From Sporosarcina sp. NCCP-2716 (GTDB lineage Bacteria > Bacillota > Bacilli > Bacillales_A > Planococcaceae): 64,000 bases of DNA. Position numbers and translations under genes: made by a program. Shown piece after piece: positions 52,678 to 61,776 of the stretch (the stretch's first letter is position 1; every line of letters starts with the position of its first letter). The stretch covers positions 62,001 through 126,000 of the forward strand of contig NZ_BRCF01000004.1 of assembly GCF_023707985.1 (NCBI RefSeq). The letters run 5' to 3'. The notes under the pieces are model-generated. The model was not told where the DNA came from. It searched no databases and was given only the letters and a program-made list of their open reading frames with translations.

Positions 52678-53697
52678 TTACCACTTGGCTGTGAACGCTT
52701 CGCATGAGCCGAGCAGCCGGCGGACGAGCAGCCGTTCACCTGAATTGAGCCGGACTGTCCCGTTGAAGTAGCCGAACACTTGCGTAAAATCCGCTTTAAC
52801 ACCGCGTCTGCGGGCGGCCGCCTCCCGTTCGAAGAAAGGTGTGAAGGTGAGGTCCACACAATCGGTGAACTTAGTATGGATGGTCCATCGTTCCATCATG
52901 CGTTCGGGATTGAAGGAAAACAGTACATCCTCATGGATTTTCGTCATCACTCCGTCGACGATGACCGCGTTTTCCGTCATGCCGGTACCGTCCGTCCAGC
53001 AGCCGCCGAAGTTGAGGCCGATCCGGCGCCCGCCGGACCGCTGGGACGCCATCGCCCACTGCCACTCGGTGCTGCGCGGCCAGACACCGCGCGTATAGTT
53101 GTACACCGTGAAGCTGTAGTCCGGGTTGAACTCATAGCGTTTCTGGCCGATCTGCAGGAAACCGGACGTCGGCAGGATATGATGCTTCGCCGTGAACTGG
53201 AACACATTGCGGTTTCTCGGGATGACGACATTGACGGAATCATCGTCTTCCGGATGCGTGATCAGGAAATCGGCATGGAGTGTTTCGTTATCGAAATCGG
53301 CGATGGACACGTACAGATGGGTCTTCCTGTCTTCCTGGACGACGTGCAGGGACAGGCGGCTGTCCTCGAACTTCAGGTCTGCCAGCACTTCCTCGGGCAT
53401 CTTGACATGCCGGGCGAACGGCAGCGAAATCCGCTTTTCGAAAAATCGCTCCGTTTCGTAATCGAGGAAATAGACGAGACAGACCGCACCGATGTCAAAA
53501 TGGGCGACCGTGGCGGTGAACATAACCTCTTCGCCGTACACCGTCCACGTATTCCATCTTTTCTTATGGGGGAATTGGCCCCTCAGGTTGCTTTGGATGA
53601 TCGGCTGCGCTGCAAAGCCGATCGCTTCAGGATTCAGCAGCCCTTTTGGATCACAAAGCAGGACCGGGGCGGTCAATTCACGTTCTGCATGCTGCAT
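52678..53697 (-). CDS. DUF2804 family protein
   Basis: A 339-residue beta-rich protein with CDPKGLLNPEAIGFAAQPII near the start, RWNTWTVYGEEVMFTATVAHFD, WQWAMASQRSGGRRIGLNFGG and GERLLVRRLLGSCEAF at the end. The sequence fits the DUF2804 family, present in many bacteria and without an assigned function. GTCAGGAGGACGG precedes ATG. An 84-base gap separates it from the lipoprotein gene on the same strand. Confidence 0.85.
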   Translation of the reverse strand: MQHAERELTAPVLLCDPKGLLNPEAIGFAAQPIIQSNLRGQFPHKKRWNTWTVYGEEVMFTATVAHFDIGAVCLVYFLDYETERFFEKRISLPFARHVKMPEEVLADLKFEDSRLSLHVVQEDRKTHLYVSIADFDNETLHADFLITHPEDDDSVNVVIPRNRNVFQFTAKHHILPTSGFLQIGQKRYEFNPDYSFTVYNYTRGVWPRSTEWQWAMASQRSGGRRIGLNFGGCWTDGTGMTENAVIVDGVMTKIHEDVLFSFNPERMMERWTIHTKFTDCVDLTFTPFFEREAAARRRGVKADFTQVFGYFNGTVRLNSGERLLVRRLLGSCEAFTAKW

Positions 53698-53807
53698 ATG
53701 CCGTCCTCCTGACAGTTGTCTTTTCTCGCGCTTCTTGGTATACTTCTAATTGTAGCAGATTGGCACAAAATTTACGCACTGGAACGCGCGTGAATCCAAT
53801 CATACTC

Positions 53808-53879
53808 GGGGCATTAGTTCAGCGGGAGAATACTTCGCTGGCAGCGAAGGGGTCACCGGTTCGAATCCGGTATGCTCCA
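53808..53879 (+). tRNA. tRNA-Ala (anticodon GGC)
   Basis: A 72-base cloverleaf. Acceptor GGGGCAT pairs with ATGCTCC and keeps the G3-U70 pair that marks alanine tRNAs; discriminator A73. Anticodon loop CTGGCAG reads GGC (codons GCC/GCU). T arm ACCGGTTCGAATCCGGT. CCA is not encoded. It stands alone with its own terminator. Confidence 0.95.
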
Positions 53880-53911
53880 TACTTCATTACACGAATTTCA
53901 TTTTCAGGAAT

Positions 53912-53937
53912 GCGTCCGCCAAGTGCGGGCGTTTTTT
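53912..53937 (+). terminator. Terminator of tRNA-Ala
   Basis: GCGTCCGC-CAAGT-GCGGGCGT (two G-U pairs), then T6. Confidence 0.85.
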
Positions 53938-53991
53938 GTTTGGCATGGATCGCCCGGGGACCGCATAGTGTTCTCAGGAGGGGGCGAAATC

Positions 53992-54477
53992 ATGTATGAC
54001 CGCGAAGCAGCTGTCAGGTATGCCGATCGGTGGTGGGATGGGCGCAATCCGGAGTATCCGTCGTTCGACGTCGACTGCACGAATTACATTTCGCAATGCC
54101 TGCGGGCGGGCGGTGCGCCGATGCATGGCAGTCCGGCACGGGACCGCGGCTGGTGGATCAAGGGGGACAACTGGAGTTTCAGCTGGTCCGTCGCGCATTC
54201 GCTGCGCTGGTACTTGGCCGGCTCGAAACGCGGGCTGACCGCCGTCCAGGTCGCGTCCGCGGAACAGCTTGAACTCGGTGACGTCATCTTATATGACTTC
54301 CAGGGCGACGGCCGGTTCGATCATTCGACGATCGTCACCGCGAAAGACGGCGCCTCGCCGCTCGTCAATGCGCATACGTACGATGTCAAAAAGCGCAGCT
54401 GGGACTATAAGGACTCGTACGCCTACCGGCCGAATGCGAAATACATCTTCTTCCACATCAATGACCAGTTCACTTGA
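53992..54477 (+). CDS. Amidase_6-type putative peptidoglycan/peptide amidase
   Basis: A 161-residue protein. Catalytic Cys in [13 protein letters not shown], His in FDHSTIVT and Asn in [12 protein letters not shown], the order of the amidase domain PF12671. No signal peptide, unlike many longer relatives. Start ATG 53992 is set by AGGAGGGGG 7 bases upstream; the frame further up would read through the tRNA terminator. Role unknown, likely cell wall or peptide hydrolysis. Confidence 0.85.
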   Translation: MYDREAAVRYADRWWDGRNPEYPSFDVDCTNYISQCLRAGGAPMHGSPARDRGWWIKGDNWSFSWSVAHSLRWYLAGSKRGLTAVQVASAEQLELGDVILYDFQGDGRFDHSTIVTAKDGASPLVNAHTYDVKKRSWDYKDSYAYRPNAKYIFFHINDQFT

Positions 54478-54560
54478 GTCGTCCGAAACGTGCCGAAATT
54501 CGAAAAAGACCCTCCGGTTGTTGTATACTGGGGAGTATCAACGCTAAAGGGGATACAAAA

Positions 54561-55145
54561 ATGGATGAACAAGCACTATCTGTAAGAGACGCAATCATTT
54601 CGCGCCGTTCCATCAAGAGCTTCAACGGCCAGCCGGTGGAACAGCGGGATATCACGGATATTCTGGAAGACGCTGTCTGGGCGCCGAATCACGGCAACCG
54701 CAACCCATGGCGTTTCGTACTCGCAGCAGAAGAGAATTACCAGGAATTCCTCGCTGTGCTGCGGGAGTTCGGTGTTCCGAAATGGAAAGAGCTGAACGAG
54801 GAAACGTTGGAGAAGCAGATGATCAAGTTCACGAAAGCGAGCGCCGCACTGTTCGTCATCGTGCCGGAAGACGCGCGTCAGAAACAGCGGCATGAGGACT
54901 TTGCAGCTGCCAGCATCCTGATCCAGAACGTCATGCTCCTCGCGTGGGATAAAGGGATCGGCACTTGCTGGAAGACGCCGGGCTTCCTCGATGATCCGAA
55001 GTTCCGTGCACAACTCGGTGTGCAGCCGGGTGAGCGCATCATCAGCATGCTGCAGTTCGGTCATTTCGACGAATTGCCGAAAGCGAAACCGCGCACGCCG
55101 GCGGAAGAGCTGGTCACTTATTGGCAGGAAGACTCTGCAGAATGA
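54561..55145 (+). CDS. Nitroreductase family protein (FMN)
   Basis: A 194-residue flavoenzyme: SVRDAIISRRSIKSFNGQPV, AVWAPNHGNRNPWRF (FMN site), and DKGIGTCWKTPGF, in the order of the nitroreductase fold. It probably reduces nitroaromatics, quinones or related acceptors with NAD(P)H. ATG 54561 has AAAGGGGAT upstream; the frame before it is a shadow. Monocistronic. Confidence 0.92.
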   Translation: MDEQALSVRDAIISRRSIKSFNGQPVEQRDITDILEDAVWAPNHGNRNPWRFVLAAEENYQEFLAVLREFGVPKWKELNEETLEKQMIKFTKASAALFVIVPEDARQKQRHEDFAAASILIQNVMLLAWDKGIGTCWKTPGFLDDPKFRAQLGVQPGERIISMLQFGHFDELPKAKPRTPAEELVTYWQEDSAE

Positions 55146-55148
55146 AGA

Positions 55149-55184
55149 AACGCCCTATTCCGGTATCGGAACAGGGCGTTTTTT
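55149..55184. terminator. Terminator between nitroreductase and M20 peptidase
   Basis: AACGCCCT-x-TTCCG and CGGAA-x-AGGGCGTT, then TTTT on the plus strand; also placed to serve the minus-strand gene. Confidence 0.88.
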
Positions 55185-55193
55185 AACATTCAT

Positions 55194-56591
55194 TTACTTC
55201 TTCAGCTGGTCTTTCGTCAGGCCGGCCAATTCTTCGTAATAGTCACCGAGGACGCGCAAGCCTTTGTCGAAGTTTTCCAGTGTCAAGTGTTCATTCGGTC
55301 CGTGCAGGTTTTCGGTTTCGAGACCGAAGCCCATCAGGACGACCGGGAGGCCGAGGATGGCATCGAAATCCGCAACAATCGGGATCGACCCGCCTCCGCG
55401 AGTGTAGACCGTCGGCACTTCATACACCTTTTCATACGAGCGGCTCGCCGCTTCGAGTGCCGGATGATCGAACGGTGTGATGTACGGGAGGCCTTGGTCG
55501 AACGGCGTGACGATCACAGTCACCCCTTCCGGCTTATGCTTTTCGACATGGGCTTTCAGTTTGTTGACGATTTCGCCCGGTGTCTGGTCAGGGACAAGAC
55601 GGCATGTGATCTTCGCGCCCGCTTCTGCAGGAAGGACGGTCTTGATGCCTTCGCCGCTGAACCCGCCGAATACCCCGTTCACTTCGAGAGTCGGGCGAGC
55701 GGATGTGCGCTCGAGGAACGAATAGCCCGGTTCACCGAAGAGTGCAGGGACACCAAGCTCCTTACGCTGTTCTTCTTCATCGAAATTCAATTCTTTGTAT
55801 GCCTGCCGCTCATCATCGCTCAGCGGACGCACATTTTCATAGAAGTCTTCGACCAAAATCGTCCCTTCCTTGTCGTGGAACGATGCGAGGATTTCCGCAA
55901 CCGCATGTATCGGATTCGGCACACCGCCGCCGTACACGCCGGAGTGCAGGTCGCTCTTCGCGCCATGGACATCGATCTGCACGCCGCTCAAGCCGCGCAG
56001 TGCATAACAGATCGCCGGCTGGCCAGGGGCATACAGCGCCGTATCGGAAATGACGATCGTGTCGGCTGCGAGCCTGTCCTTATTGTCTTTGATGAATGCG
56101 ACGAGGTTTGGACTGCCGACTTCCTCTTCACCTTCGATGATGAACTTTACGTTGATCGGAAGCTTGCCGTCCAGCTGCATGAGCGCTTCGACCGCTTTCA
56201 CATGCATGAACACTTGACCTTTGTCATCGGTCGCACCGCGGGCGAACAGTTTGCCTTCGCGCACTTCCGGTTCGAACGGCGCGCTGTCCCACAGGTTCAG
56301 CGGGTCGACTGGCTGGACGTCGTAGTGTCCGTAGATGAGGATCGTCGGCTGGCCTTCTGCATGGAGCCAGTCCGCATAGACGGCAGGGTGGCCGCCGGTC
56401 GGTTCGATCGACACGTTTTCAAGGCCTGCCTGTTTCAGGGATGCCGCCAGCCAATCGGCGGCTTTCGTCATGTCCTCTTTGTGTTCGGAAAGTGCGCTGA
56501 TGCTCGGAATGCTCAGGAACTCCTTGAGCTCATTCAAGTGTGTTTCGCGGTGCTGTTCAAAGTACCCATTCAGTTGATCCATCGTTGCCAT
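55194..56591 (-). CDS. M20-family dipeptidase/aminoacylase
   Basis: A 465-residue metallopeptidase. Zinc ligands appear in YGHYDVQPV (His, Asp), ATDDKGQ (Asp), and EGEEEVGS (catalytic Glu and ligand), with a lid-dimerisation domain in between; VYTRGGGSIPIV late in the sequence is typical of dipeptidases of this family. ATG 56591 is chosen by GAGGGGA 6 bases before; an upstream reading adds 18 residues of no family character. Cytoplasmic. Substrate: dipeptides. Confidence 0.93.
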   Translation of the reverse strand: MATMDQLNGYFEQHRETHLNELKEFLSIPSISALSEHKEDMTKAADWLAASLKQAGLENVSIEPTGGHPAVYADWLHAEGQPTILIYGHYDVQPVDPLNLWDSAPFEPEVREGKLFARGATDDKGQVFMHVKAVEALMQLDGKLPINVKFIIEGEEEVGSPNLVAFIKDNKDRLAADTIVISDTALYAPGQPAICYALRGLSGVQIDVHGAKSDLHSGVYGGGVPNPIHAVAEILASFHDKEGTILVEDFYENVRPLSDDERQAYKELNFDEEEQRKELGVPALFGEPGYSFLERTSARPTLEVNGVFGGFSGEGIKTVLPAEAGAKITCRLVPDQTPGEIVNKLKAHVEKHKPEGVTVIVTPFDQGLPYITPFDHPALEAASRSYEKVYEVPTVYTRGGGSIPIVADFDAILGLPVVLMGFGLETENLHGPNEHLTLENFDKGLRVLGDYYEELAGLTKDQLKK

Positions 56592-56917
56592 GAAAATCCC
56601 CTCATTTCGGTTAAAGTGACGGCAGGGCGGGAATAGCAGAAACAATTCCCGCTGCTGCCTGCCCGCTTGCTCCGGCAGTCCGTTGCGGAGTGCGGCCAGC
56701 GGTGCTGATTCCTCAAGTATAGCAGAGTTTCTGTGAATTCTAACAAGAGGAGACTTCCGCAGCCGTATTCACTGGAAGCATATGCTATACTGTTGCAACA
56801 GCTTAGAAATTCGGATACATACCAAAAATCGTTCCCCGGTATGCAACCTGTTGTCCATCGCGGACGTCAGCACTGTATCTCGGAACGGAACAGGAAATTT
56901 ATCAGGAGGAATCGCCC
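56592..56917. promoter_or_regulatory. Divergent M20/CNNM intergenic region, no gene
   Basis: A 326-base gap. A perfect 12-base palindrome CTGTTGCAACAG (56790-56801) lies next to TATACT (56786-56791), a possible promoter plus operator for the CNNM gene. The rest shows no ORF. Confidence 0.45.
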
Positions 56918-58168
56918 TTGTTCATCGCACTTGCTTTCTTTTTGGTGATGTCATTTTTCTTATCAGGAAGTGAAACCGCACTTACCGCAGTGAACCGCAT
57001 GCGAATCCAGATGCGTGCCGAGCAGGGGGATCCTAAAGCGATCCGGCTCCGTGCGCTCGTCTCGAAACCCGACCGGATGATCACCGCCATCCTGATCGGC
57101 AATAACGTCGCCAACATCATGATGCCGACCATCGTCACGAAGATCGCCATCGACAAAGGACTTCCGCTCGGGCTGATGACCGGAGTCCTGACCGTCATCC
57201 TGATCATCTTCGGCGAGGTGCTGCCGAAGACCATCGCCGCGACATTCGCGGAAACACTCGCGTACATGGTGTCGCCGATCATCACGGTCATCGTCAAACT
57301 GATGACGCCGCTGACGTTCCTGCTCGCCCTGTTCACAAATCTCTTTATCCGCATCCTGTCGAAAGGGAAAGTGAAGGAAGCGACGCTGACGAAAGAGGAT
57401 CTGCGGTCGATGGTCGATATCGCCTCGGTCGAGGGGACGTTCCAGCAGGACGAGTCCCTCCGTCTGAAGGGCGTGCTCGATTTCCCGGAGAAAGACGTGT
57501 CGGACGTCATGGGGACCCACCGGACAGACGTCGTGGCGCTGCCGCTCGAGTCGACGTACGAAGAAGTCCGAGGCACCGTCCTCGAGTACTTCTACACCCG
57601 CTATCCGATCTATGAAGAAAGCATCGACAAGATCATCGGCGTGTTCTATTCGAAGCGGCTGATCGAATGGTCCATCGAACCTGAGCTGCCGTTCGAAGAC
57701 ATGATCGACCGGGATCCGCTGTTCGTCGTGCAGACGGCGAGCGTCGAAAAGGTGTTCAAGATGATGCTCGCGCACAAGAAGCATATGGCGATCGTCCTCG
57801 ACGAATACGGAGGCACACTCGGCATCGTCACCCACGAAGACATCATTGAGGAAATGATCGGCCAGGAGATCGAAGATGAGACCGATGAAACGGAAGACGC
57901 GCTCATCTACGAGCATACGGAAGACACGCTCGTCTGCCAGGGCCGCCTCGAAATCGAAGAGGCAGTCGCGCTGCTCGGCATCGACCTGCCGACAGAGAAC
58001 GAGACGATCGGCGGATTCGCATTCCAGGAACTTGACCACGTGCCGGATCCCGGCGAGCGGTTCACGTATGGACCGCTGCTGTTCGAGATCGAGGAAATGG
58101 ACCGCAACCGGATCGTCCGCCTCAAGATCACACGCCGTCCCGACGAAGCGGTCGAAGACGAAGCATGA
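56918..58168 (+). CDS. CNNM/CorC-type membrane transporter (Mg2+/Co2+ exporter candidate)
   Basis: A 416-residue protein with the CNNM layout: DUF21 membrane domain of four helices (SGSETALTAVNRMRIQ, IGNNVANIMMPT, IIFGEVLPKTIAATFAE), CBS pair about 200-330 (HKKHMAIVLDEYGGTLGIVTHEDIIEEMIG), and CorC_HlyC domain (about 345-410: IGGFAFQELDHVPDPGERF). Relatives such as MpfA export Mg2+. Start TTG 56918 with AGGAGG upstream. Formerly labelled hemolysin-like. Probably monocistronic. Confidence 0.92.
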   Translation: MFIALAFFLVMSFFLSGSETALTAVNRMRIQMRAEQGDPKAIRLRALVSKPDRMITAILIGNNVANIMMPTIVTKIAIDKGLPLGLMTGVLTVILIIFGEVLPKTIAATFAETLAYMVSPIITVIVKLMTPLTFLLALFTNLFIRILSKGKVKEATLTKEDLRSMVDIASVEGTFQQDESLRLKGVLDFPEKDVSDVMGTHRTDVVALPLESTYEEVRGTVLEYFYTRYPIYEESIDKIIGVFYSKRLIEWSIEPELPFEDMIDRDPLFVVQTASVEKVFKMMLAHKKHMAIVLDEYGGTLGIVTHEDIIEEMIGQEIEDETDETEDALIYEHTEDTLVCQGRLEIEEAVALLGIDLPTENETIGGFAFQELDHVPDPGERFTYGPLLFEIEEMDRNRIVRLKITRRPDEAVEDEA

Positions 58169-58227
58169 CGATCCCACCTTACACGTTTGTAAGGTAACTG
58201 AAAGAAACTCCGATAGTTCGCCCGCCC

Positions 58228-58251
58228 GTTATCACGCATACTGTAGATAAC
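58228..58251 (+). promoter_or_regulatory. Inverted repeat upstream of the ECF sigma gene
   Basis: GTTATC-N12-GATAAC, 26 bases before the ATG at 58277. GAAAC upstream (58204-58208) and CGTT (58227-58230) could be a weak ECF-type promoter, but the spacing is slightly long. Confidence 0.35.
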
Positions 58252-58276
58252 AGCTAGAACACGGAGGCGTTGGACG

Positions 58277-58822
58277 ATGAACCCGACATTAGACGAACTG
58301 CATGAAGAATATGGACGTTACTTATACCATTTGTGTCTGAAACTGACACGGAACAAAGAAGAAGCCGAAGATCTGATGCAGGACGTCTGGGTGAAAGTCG
58401 TCCGGTCGAGCGGCCGTATGGAAGGCGTCGACCGCATGAAAGCATGGCTGACGACGATCTGCATGAACACATTCCGCGACCGCTACCGCAAGGACGTGCG
58501 CCGCAGCAAATACGTCATGAACCAGCCGGACACGCTTGACATCCCGCTGCTCGACCTCGTGCCGAGCGGAAGTCCGCTGCCGGGCGAGCTCGTGGAACAG
58601 CAGGACCTGCGTGCTGCTGTCCGCAGCAAGATCGACCAGCTCGACACCATCTACAAAACGACGATCGAATACTTCTACGTCAACCAGTATTCGCTCATCG
58701 AGATCGCCGAGAAGATGCAAGTGTCGATTGGAACAGTGAAATCCCGACTGTTCCGCGCCAAAAAGTATTTGAAGGAACTGTTGACGCAAGACCAGGCCGT
58801 CAGCGATCTTGTTATCGCCTGA
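58277..58822 (+). CDS. ECF RNA polymerase sigma factor (orphan, no anti-sigma)
   Basis: A 181-residue sigma-70 family factor. Region 2: RYLYHLCLKLTRNKEEAEDLMQDVWVKVVRS with the TWLTTICMNTFRDRYRK (2.3-2.4) helix; region 4: EIAEKMQVSIGTVKSRLFRAKKYLKELL. The next gene is a PLD-like protein behind a terminator and the previous one is CNNM, so no anti-sigma gene is adjacent. ECF factors usually have one; control may come from elsewhere. Target promoters unknown. Confidence 0.92.
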   Translation: MNPTLDELHEEYGRYLYHLCLKLTRNKEEAEDLMQDVWVKVVRSSGRMEGVDRMKAWLTTICMNTFRDRYRKDVRRSKYVMNQPDTLDIPLLDLVPSGSPLPGELVEQQDLRAAVRSKIDQLDTIYKTTIEYFYVNQYSLIEIAEKMQVSIGTVKSRLFRAKKYLKELLTQDQAVSDLVIA

Positions 58823-58846
58823 CAGGCTTGATAGAAACTTCTCAAA

Positions 58847-58881
58847 GGCTCTCCCTGAATCGACCAGGGGGAGTCTTTTTT
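58847..58881 (+). terminator. Terminator of the ECF sigma gene
   Basis: GGCTCTCCCTG and CAGGGGGAGTC pair (with G-U/mismatch), then TTTTTT. Confidence 0.85.
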
Positions 58882-58949
58882 GCTGTGCGTTTGCATGCTA
58901 CTCTGAAAGGGAATGTGTCAGTGATGGAAGCAACGCGAGGGGGAGCACG

Positions 58950-60434
58950 ATGGGGAAGAAAGGGAAACGAACGAAAAAGAAGAAACGGCTGTCCGGCACG
59001 ACGCGCAAGATCCTATGGAGCGCTCTTGCGGTGTTCCTCGTCATCTATGCAGCCGAAATCATCTATCATACATATAAGCCGCTGCCGGAGGGCATCGATT
59101 ATGCAGGCAGTCTCCACCGGACGGACGATGTGGAGATGTTCACCGACCTCACCTATGCCCAGGATAAAAAAGGGGACGGCATGCAGCACGAACTTCATAT
59201 ATTCGATGAAGTCTATTCGATGATCGACGAAGCGGAAGACTTCATCATCCTCGATTTCTTCCTGATGGATCATTATTCCGACGAAGACATCGATTTCCCG
59301 AAGATCGCGGAGACGCTGACAAAGAAACTCGTCGAGAAGAAGCGGGCGAATCCGGAACTGCCGATCGTCTTCGTCACCGATCCCGTGAACACAGGATACG
59401 GATCCTATCCGTCGAAATGGTTAACCAAATTGAAAGAGGCCGGCGTCGAAGTCGTCATCACCGATCTGGAGCCGCTAAGGGATTCAATGCCGCTCTACTC
59501 AGGGCTGTACCGGACGATCTTCCGTTGGGGGGATATCGGCGGCAAAGGCTGGATTCCGAACGCCATGGCTTCGGAAGCACCGAAGTTCCGGCTCGCTTCC
59601 TACGTCGAACTGCTCAACGTGAAGTCGAACCACCGCAAGATGATTGCGACGGAGAAGGCGGGGCTCGTCACGTCGGGCAACCCGCATGACGCGAGCGGAT
59701 TCCATGGCAACGTCGCGTTCAAAGTGCACGGCCCGATTATCAACGACATGATCGCCGCCGAGGAAGCGGTCGTCAATTACACGAAAGGCGAGACGGGGCA
59801 GACGCTGCCGCGCGTGAAGGCGGAAGAGCCGGAAGACGGGGAATACGCCATCCAGTATGTGACGGAGAAGAAAGTGAAAGACCTGCTCATGAGTGAACTG
59901 AAAGCCGCCGGGAAAGGCGACCGGATCCGCATGGCGATGTTCTTCATCGCAGAGCCGGATGTCGTCAAGGAAGTGACCGAAGCGGCGAAGCGGGGTGTCG
60001 AAGTCAAACTGATCCTCGACCCGAACAAGAACTCCTTCGGCAACGAGAAATCCGGCCTGCCGAACCGGCCCGTCGTGCAGAAACTCATCGAGGACAGCGG
60101 CGGCCGGATCGATGTGCGCTGGTACAATACCGTCGTCGGTCAGTTCCACACGAAACTCGTAATGGTGGAGCGCGCGGGAGATGTCCACGTGCTGAACGGG
60201 TCCGCGAACCTGACCGAGAGGACTCTCGACAACTACAACCTGGAGAACGATCTGTACGTCATTGCACCGTCTGACAGCAAGCTCGCAGGTGAACTCGATG
60301 CCTACTTCACAAGGCTGTGGGACAACGAAGACGCCTTGTATACGCTTAACATCGAAGACTACCAGAGCAAACTGACTAAACCGCAGCGCATTATTTATGC
60401 CCTGCAGGAATGGCTGAAGCTGACGTCCTATTGA
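58950..60434 (+). CDS. PLD-superfamily membrane-anchored protein with altered HKD motifs
   Basis: A 494-residue protein. Very basic start (KKGKRTKKKKR), one TM helix (about 24-44), then a two-lobe PLD fold. Lobe 1 has NHRKMIATE-x-x-GLVTSGN; lobe 2 has FHTKLVMVE ... LNGSANLTE. In both HxK(x)4D motifs the Asp is Glu, although His, Lys and GSxN are retained. It is probably an exported or membrane-bound phosphodiesterase/phosphatidyltransferase-like enzyme, or a non-catalytic relative. ATG 58950 has GAGGGGG upstream. Confidence 0.8.
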   Translation: MGKKGKRTKKKKRLSGTTRKILWSALAVFLVIYAAEIIYHTYKPLPEGIDYAGSLHRTDDVEMFTDLTYAQDKKGDGMQHELHIFDEVYSMIDEAEDFIILDFFLMDHYSDEDIDFPKIAETLTKKLVEKKRANPELPIVFVTDPVNTGYGSYPSKWLTKLKEAGVEVVITDLEPLRDSMPLYSGLYRTIFRWGDIGGKGWIPNAMASEAPKFRLASYVELLNVKSNHRKMIATEKAGLVTSGNPHDASGFHGNVAFKVHGPIINDMIAAEEAVVNYTKGETGQTLPRVKAEEPEDGEYAIQYVTEKKVKDLLMSELKAAGKGDRIRMAMFFIAEPDVVKEVTEAAKRGVEVKLILDPNKNSFGNEKSGLPNRPVVQKLIEDSGGRIDVRWYNTVVGQFHTKLVMVERAGDVHVLNGSANLTERTLDNYNLENDLYVIAPSDSKLAGELDAYFTRLWDNEDALYTLNIEDYQSKLTKPQRIIYALQEWLKLTSY

Positions 60435-60442
60435 ATGAATGA

Positions 60443-60478
60443 AAAAACCTCTTGCCGGATTGACAGACAAGAGGTTTT
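60443..60478. terminator. Hairpin between the PLD gene and the small SE1832-like gene
   Basis: AAAACCTCTTG and CAAGAGGTTTT pair across a long loop; A- and T-runs on both sides suit a bidirectional terminator. Confidence 0.75.
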
Positions 60479-60485
60479 GACATGA

Positions 60486-60671
60486 TCAGGATAATTCAGC
60501 GAGCTGGCGGTTGAGTTCTGAGAGTCGGTCTTCCATCTTGGCAAGACGCGCTTCAGCTTTCTGGACAGAATCGCCATGCCCGGTCGATTCGAGTTTCTCG
60601 ATATCACCTTGAAGGCTGATGTAGTCCATCTTCAGTTCTGCGATCTCCGATTCGATCTGTGATTTGGTCAT
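60486..60671 (-). CDS. Small coiled-coil protein, SE1832-like
   Basis: A 61-residue, mostly helical, charged protein (IAELKMDYISLQGDIEKLES ... RLSELNRQLAELS) with heptad-like Leu spacing. It resembles small proteins of staphylococci and bacilli called SE1832 family; function unknown. AGGAGGCAGGG precedes the ATG. Cotranscribed or not with the PseG-like gene 28 bases upstream is unclear. Confidence 0.75.
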   Translation of the reverse strand: MTKSQIESEIAELKMDYISLQGDIEKLESTGHGDSVQKAEARLAKMEDRLSELNRQLAELS

Positions 60672-60699
60672 AAGTCCCTGCCTCCTGCTGCGGTTTTAC

Positions 60700-61749
60700 T
60701 CAGTTTACCACATCGGGAACCGGCTTGCCGGGGACGGACCGTTTCGGGTGATCGAGCAGGTAGCGGATCGTCTCGAACACGCTGTCCGCTTCTTCGCCGA
60801 GCGGCAGGGTGAGCTGGCGGTCGATGTCGCGCTGGCGCAGCGAATCATGCAGAAGCGGCTCCATGATCGCATTCAGCAAGTTCGACTGCTTCACTTTGCG
60901 GCCGAGCCCGAGATGCGTGAACCCATCGCGGTCGGACGGGAACTGCAGCTCGGATTCGAACGGATTCTGGGCGAGGATGATGCATGGGACGCCGAGACTC
61001 GCCGCGTCATACGGCATGTAGCCGCCGCCGCACAGGACGATATCCGCCTCCGCCGCAAGGCTCAGGAAATCATGCGGCGCTTTTTTGATGGCCGTATTGC
61101 GCCGGCTGAGCGCCATCATGCGTAGTGAACTCGCATCATGGGCGTAGGATGTCCCGAGCAGGATCGTCACGCTGAGCGGGATCTGCAGGTTCATGACGTG
61201 GCGGAGTGCGCGGAACGTCAGATTGCCGGGATCCGTTTCTCCGAACGCGATCAGCAGACGGGGCGGATCGCCAGGCGTCTGCTTTTCCCGCTGACGCCGC
61301 AAGTCCGCAGCCCGCGCATCCGTCAAAAACGTCCCGATGCCGGTTTTATAGGAATCGGTCACACTCGTATCGAATTCTCCATATAATGTCTGGATCACAA
61401 AATCGGCGGCCTGTCCGCCTTCCCCGAAGTCGTCGAAGTGGAGGAGGGACGGCACAAGTTTCTGTACGGCTTCCGCTTCCTCTCTCGATGTGCTGCCGCT
61501 GTCGCGGATGAGCAGGTCGGGTTTGAGAAACGAAAGCGCACTCAGCAGGTCGCGCTGCGTAGCGGCCTGTACACACCGGTATTGGTCAGGGATCGGAAGG
61601 CCGGCGCGGGTGATGAACACCGCAGACGCTTCTTCCGCGAGCTCTTCGGCGATCCGGAGCGCCCGCCGCACAGGATATCCGCAGTTTTCATCAGTCGATG
61701 ATAAGTCAAATGCAATCAGCTTCGTCTGTTTCGCTGTAATGGGAATCAT
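60700..61749 (-). CDS. PseG/SpsG-like GT-B sugar-nucleotide hydrolase or glycosyltransferase-like protein
   Basis: About 349 residues. The two-domain GT-B layout and the C-terminal ADIVLCGGGYMPYDAASLGVPCIILAQN block recall PseG (UDP-sugar hydrolase of pseudaminic acid synthesis) and SpsG. However no flagellin-glycan or pse genes are near. Starts compete: ATG 61749, with AAGAAAGG directly adjacent (almost no spacing), and GTG 61776, with no ribosome site; start position is uncertain. Array C lies just upstream, so the promoter must be in or beyond it. Confidence 0.6.
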   Translation of the reverse strand: MIPITAKQTKLIAFDLSSTDENCGYPVRRALRIAEELAEEASAVFITRAGLPIPDQYRCVQAATQRDLLSALSFLKPDLLIRDSGSTSREEAEAVQKLVPSLLHFDDFGEGGQAADFVIQTLYGEFDTSVTDSYKTGIGTFLTDARAADLRRQREKQTPGDPPRLLIAFGETDPGNLTFRALRHVMNLQIPLSVTILLGTSYAHDASSLRMMALSRRNTAIKKAPHDFLSLAAEADIVLCGGGYMPYDAASLGVPCIILAQNPFESELQFPSDRDGFTHLGLGRKVKQSNLLNAIMEPLLHDSLRQRDIDRQLTLPLGEEADSVFETIRYLLDHPKRSVPGKPVPDVVN

Positions 61750-61776
61750 CCTTTCTTGCAATCTCTTGCTGTCCAC

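Noticed and set aside
55287..56636. A 449-codon open frame antisense to the M20 peptidase
   Set aside because: No family resemblance; a shadow of the well-supported peptidase gene.
56963..58177. A 404-codon frame antisense to the CNNM gene
   Set aside because: Composition is His/Asp/Arg-rich, as expected of antisense frames here; the plus-strand gene is clear.
58204..58230. Autoregulatory ECF promoter before the sigma gene
   Set aside because: GAAAC and CGTT are present but about 18 bases apart, longer than the usual 16-17; kept only as a weak note.
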